Shown here one piece after another: positions 6,126 to 6,181 of a stretch of DNA of 6,181 nucleotides. Under the pieces are notes generated by a model that saw only the letters and a list, made by a program, of their open reading frames with translations, did no database searches and had not been told where the DNA came from. The stretch covers positions 1 through 6,181 of the forward strand of contig CAMRVW010000117.1 of the NCBI GenBank assembly GCA_947054185.1. Reading direction: 5' to 3'. Each line of letters starts with the position of its first letter. Positions within the stretch are counted from its first letter, which is position 1. The stretch is from an uncultured Rikenellaceae bacterium. GTDB lineage: Bacteria > Bacteroidota > Bacteroidia > Bacteroidales > Rikenellaceae. Position numbers and translations under genes: made by a program.

Positions 6126-6181
6126 CCCCCAGGCTCGGCCCGAAGCTCCTCCACGCCAAAGTCACGGCACCCCAACCAATC

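Larger units (their letters stand above)
5612..6181. other. Intergenic stretch with no convincing gene
   Basis: Several open frames of 60-140 codons exist on both strands, but they overlap one another. Their translations are rich in Cys, Phe, Arg and Ser, with no recognisable domain and no A-rich leader pattern, so I do not call them. Visible structure includes: a split direct repeat (GCGGAAGAGT at 5665-5674 and 5699-5708, and TGCGGCAAA-like blocks at 5685 and 5709); a repeat-unit-like pair at 5916-5952; a GC hairpin at 6027-6057; a near-palindrome around ACTTAAGT (6085-6092); and an 8-bp hairpin at 6106-6125. A minus-strand TATTTTTG near 5964-5971 matches the -7 consensus but lacks a good -33 partner. 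Confidence 0.6.

Noticed and set aside
5933..6175. Minus-strand open frame of 80 codons at the right edge
   Set aside because: It runs through the GC hairpin and the stem-loop, has low-complexity Gly/Arg-rich composition, and has no family match I can recognise. A real gene cannot be excluded but is not supported.

Overview
The window most likely comes from an anaerobic, gut-type member of the Bacteroidales, possibly near Muribaculaceae/Bacteroidaceae. Three things suggest this: a three-gene type B succinate dehydrogenase/fumarate reductase operon whose proteins closely resemble the Bacteroides complex, promoter-like sites fitting the Bacteroidetes pattern (TTTG, about 19 bp, TAnnTTTG), and A/T-rich leaders without strong Shine-Dalgarno sites. 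The taxon is inferred from recalled family sequence, not from a search.

Layout. Positions 115-3691 (minus strand) hold the operon in the order sdhC (cytochrome b), sdhA (flavoprotein), sdhB (iron-sulfur), read from right to left. A good promoter candidate sits at 3790-3820, upstream of sdhC. An 18-bp perfect hairpin at 3897-3938 then separates the operon from a small minus-strand gene (3959-4216) with a MerR/excisionase-like helix-turn-helix. A divergent plus-strand gene (4449-5411) encodes a D-2-hydroxyacid dehydrogenase and has its own promoter candidate at 4253-4283. Positions 5412-6181 contain no convincing gene but carry several structured, repeat-like segments.

Function. SdhCAB forms a membrane complex that couples the quinone pool to succinate/fumarate. 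In an anaerobic Bacteroidales it would be expected to work mainly as menaquinol:fumarate reductase, making succinate. The dehydrogenase would interconvert a 2-keto acid and a D-2-hydroxy acid with NAD(P)H. It is transcribed separately, and no direct pathway link to the operon can be seen.

Most notable structure. The two outward-facing units (sdhB at the left, the dehydrogenase at the right) end in the same element in the same orientation relative to the gene: 3-4 degenerate units of about 20 bp starting at or just after the stop codon, then a GC-rich cap that is identical over 43 bp at the two ends (5-47 versus 5472-5514 inverted). The cap ends in a terminator-like hairpin. It looks like a dispersed gene-3'-end repeat family; shorter, diverged relatives may occur at 5916-5952 and 6027-6057. 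I see no defence system, CRISPR array, transposase or RNA gene.
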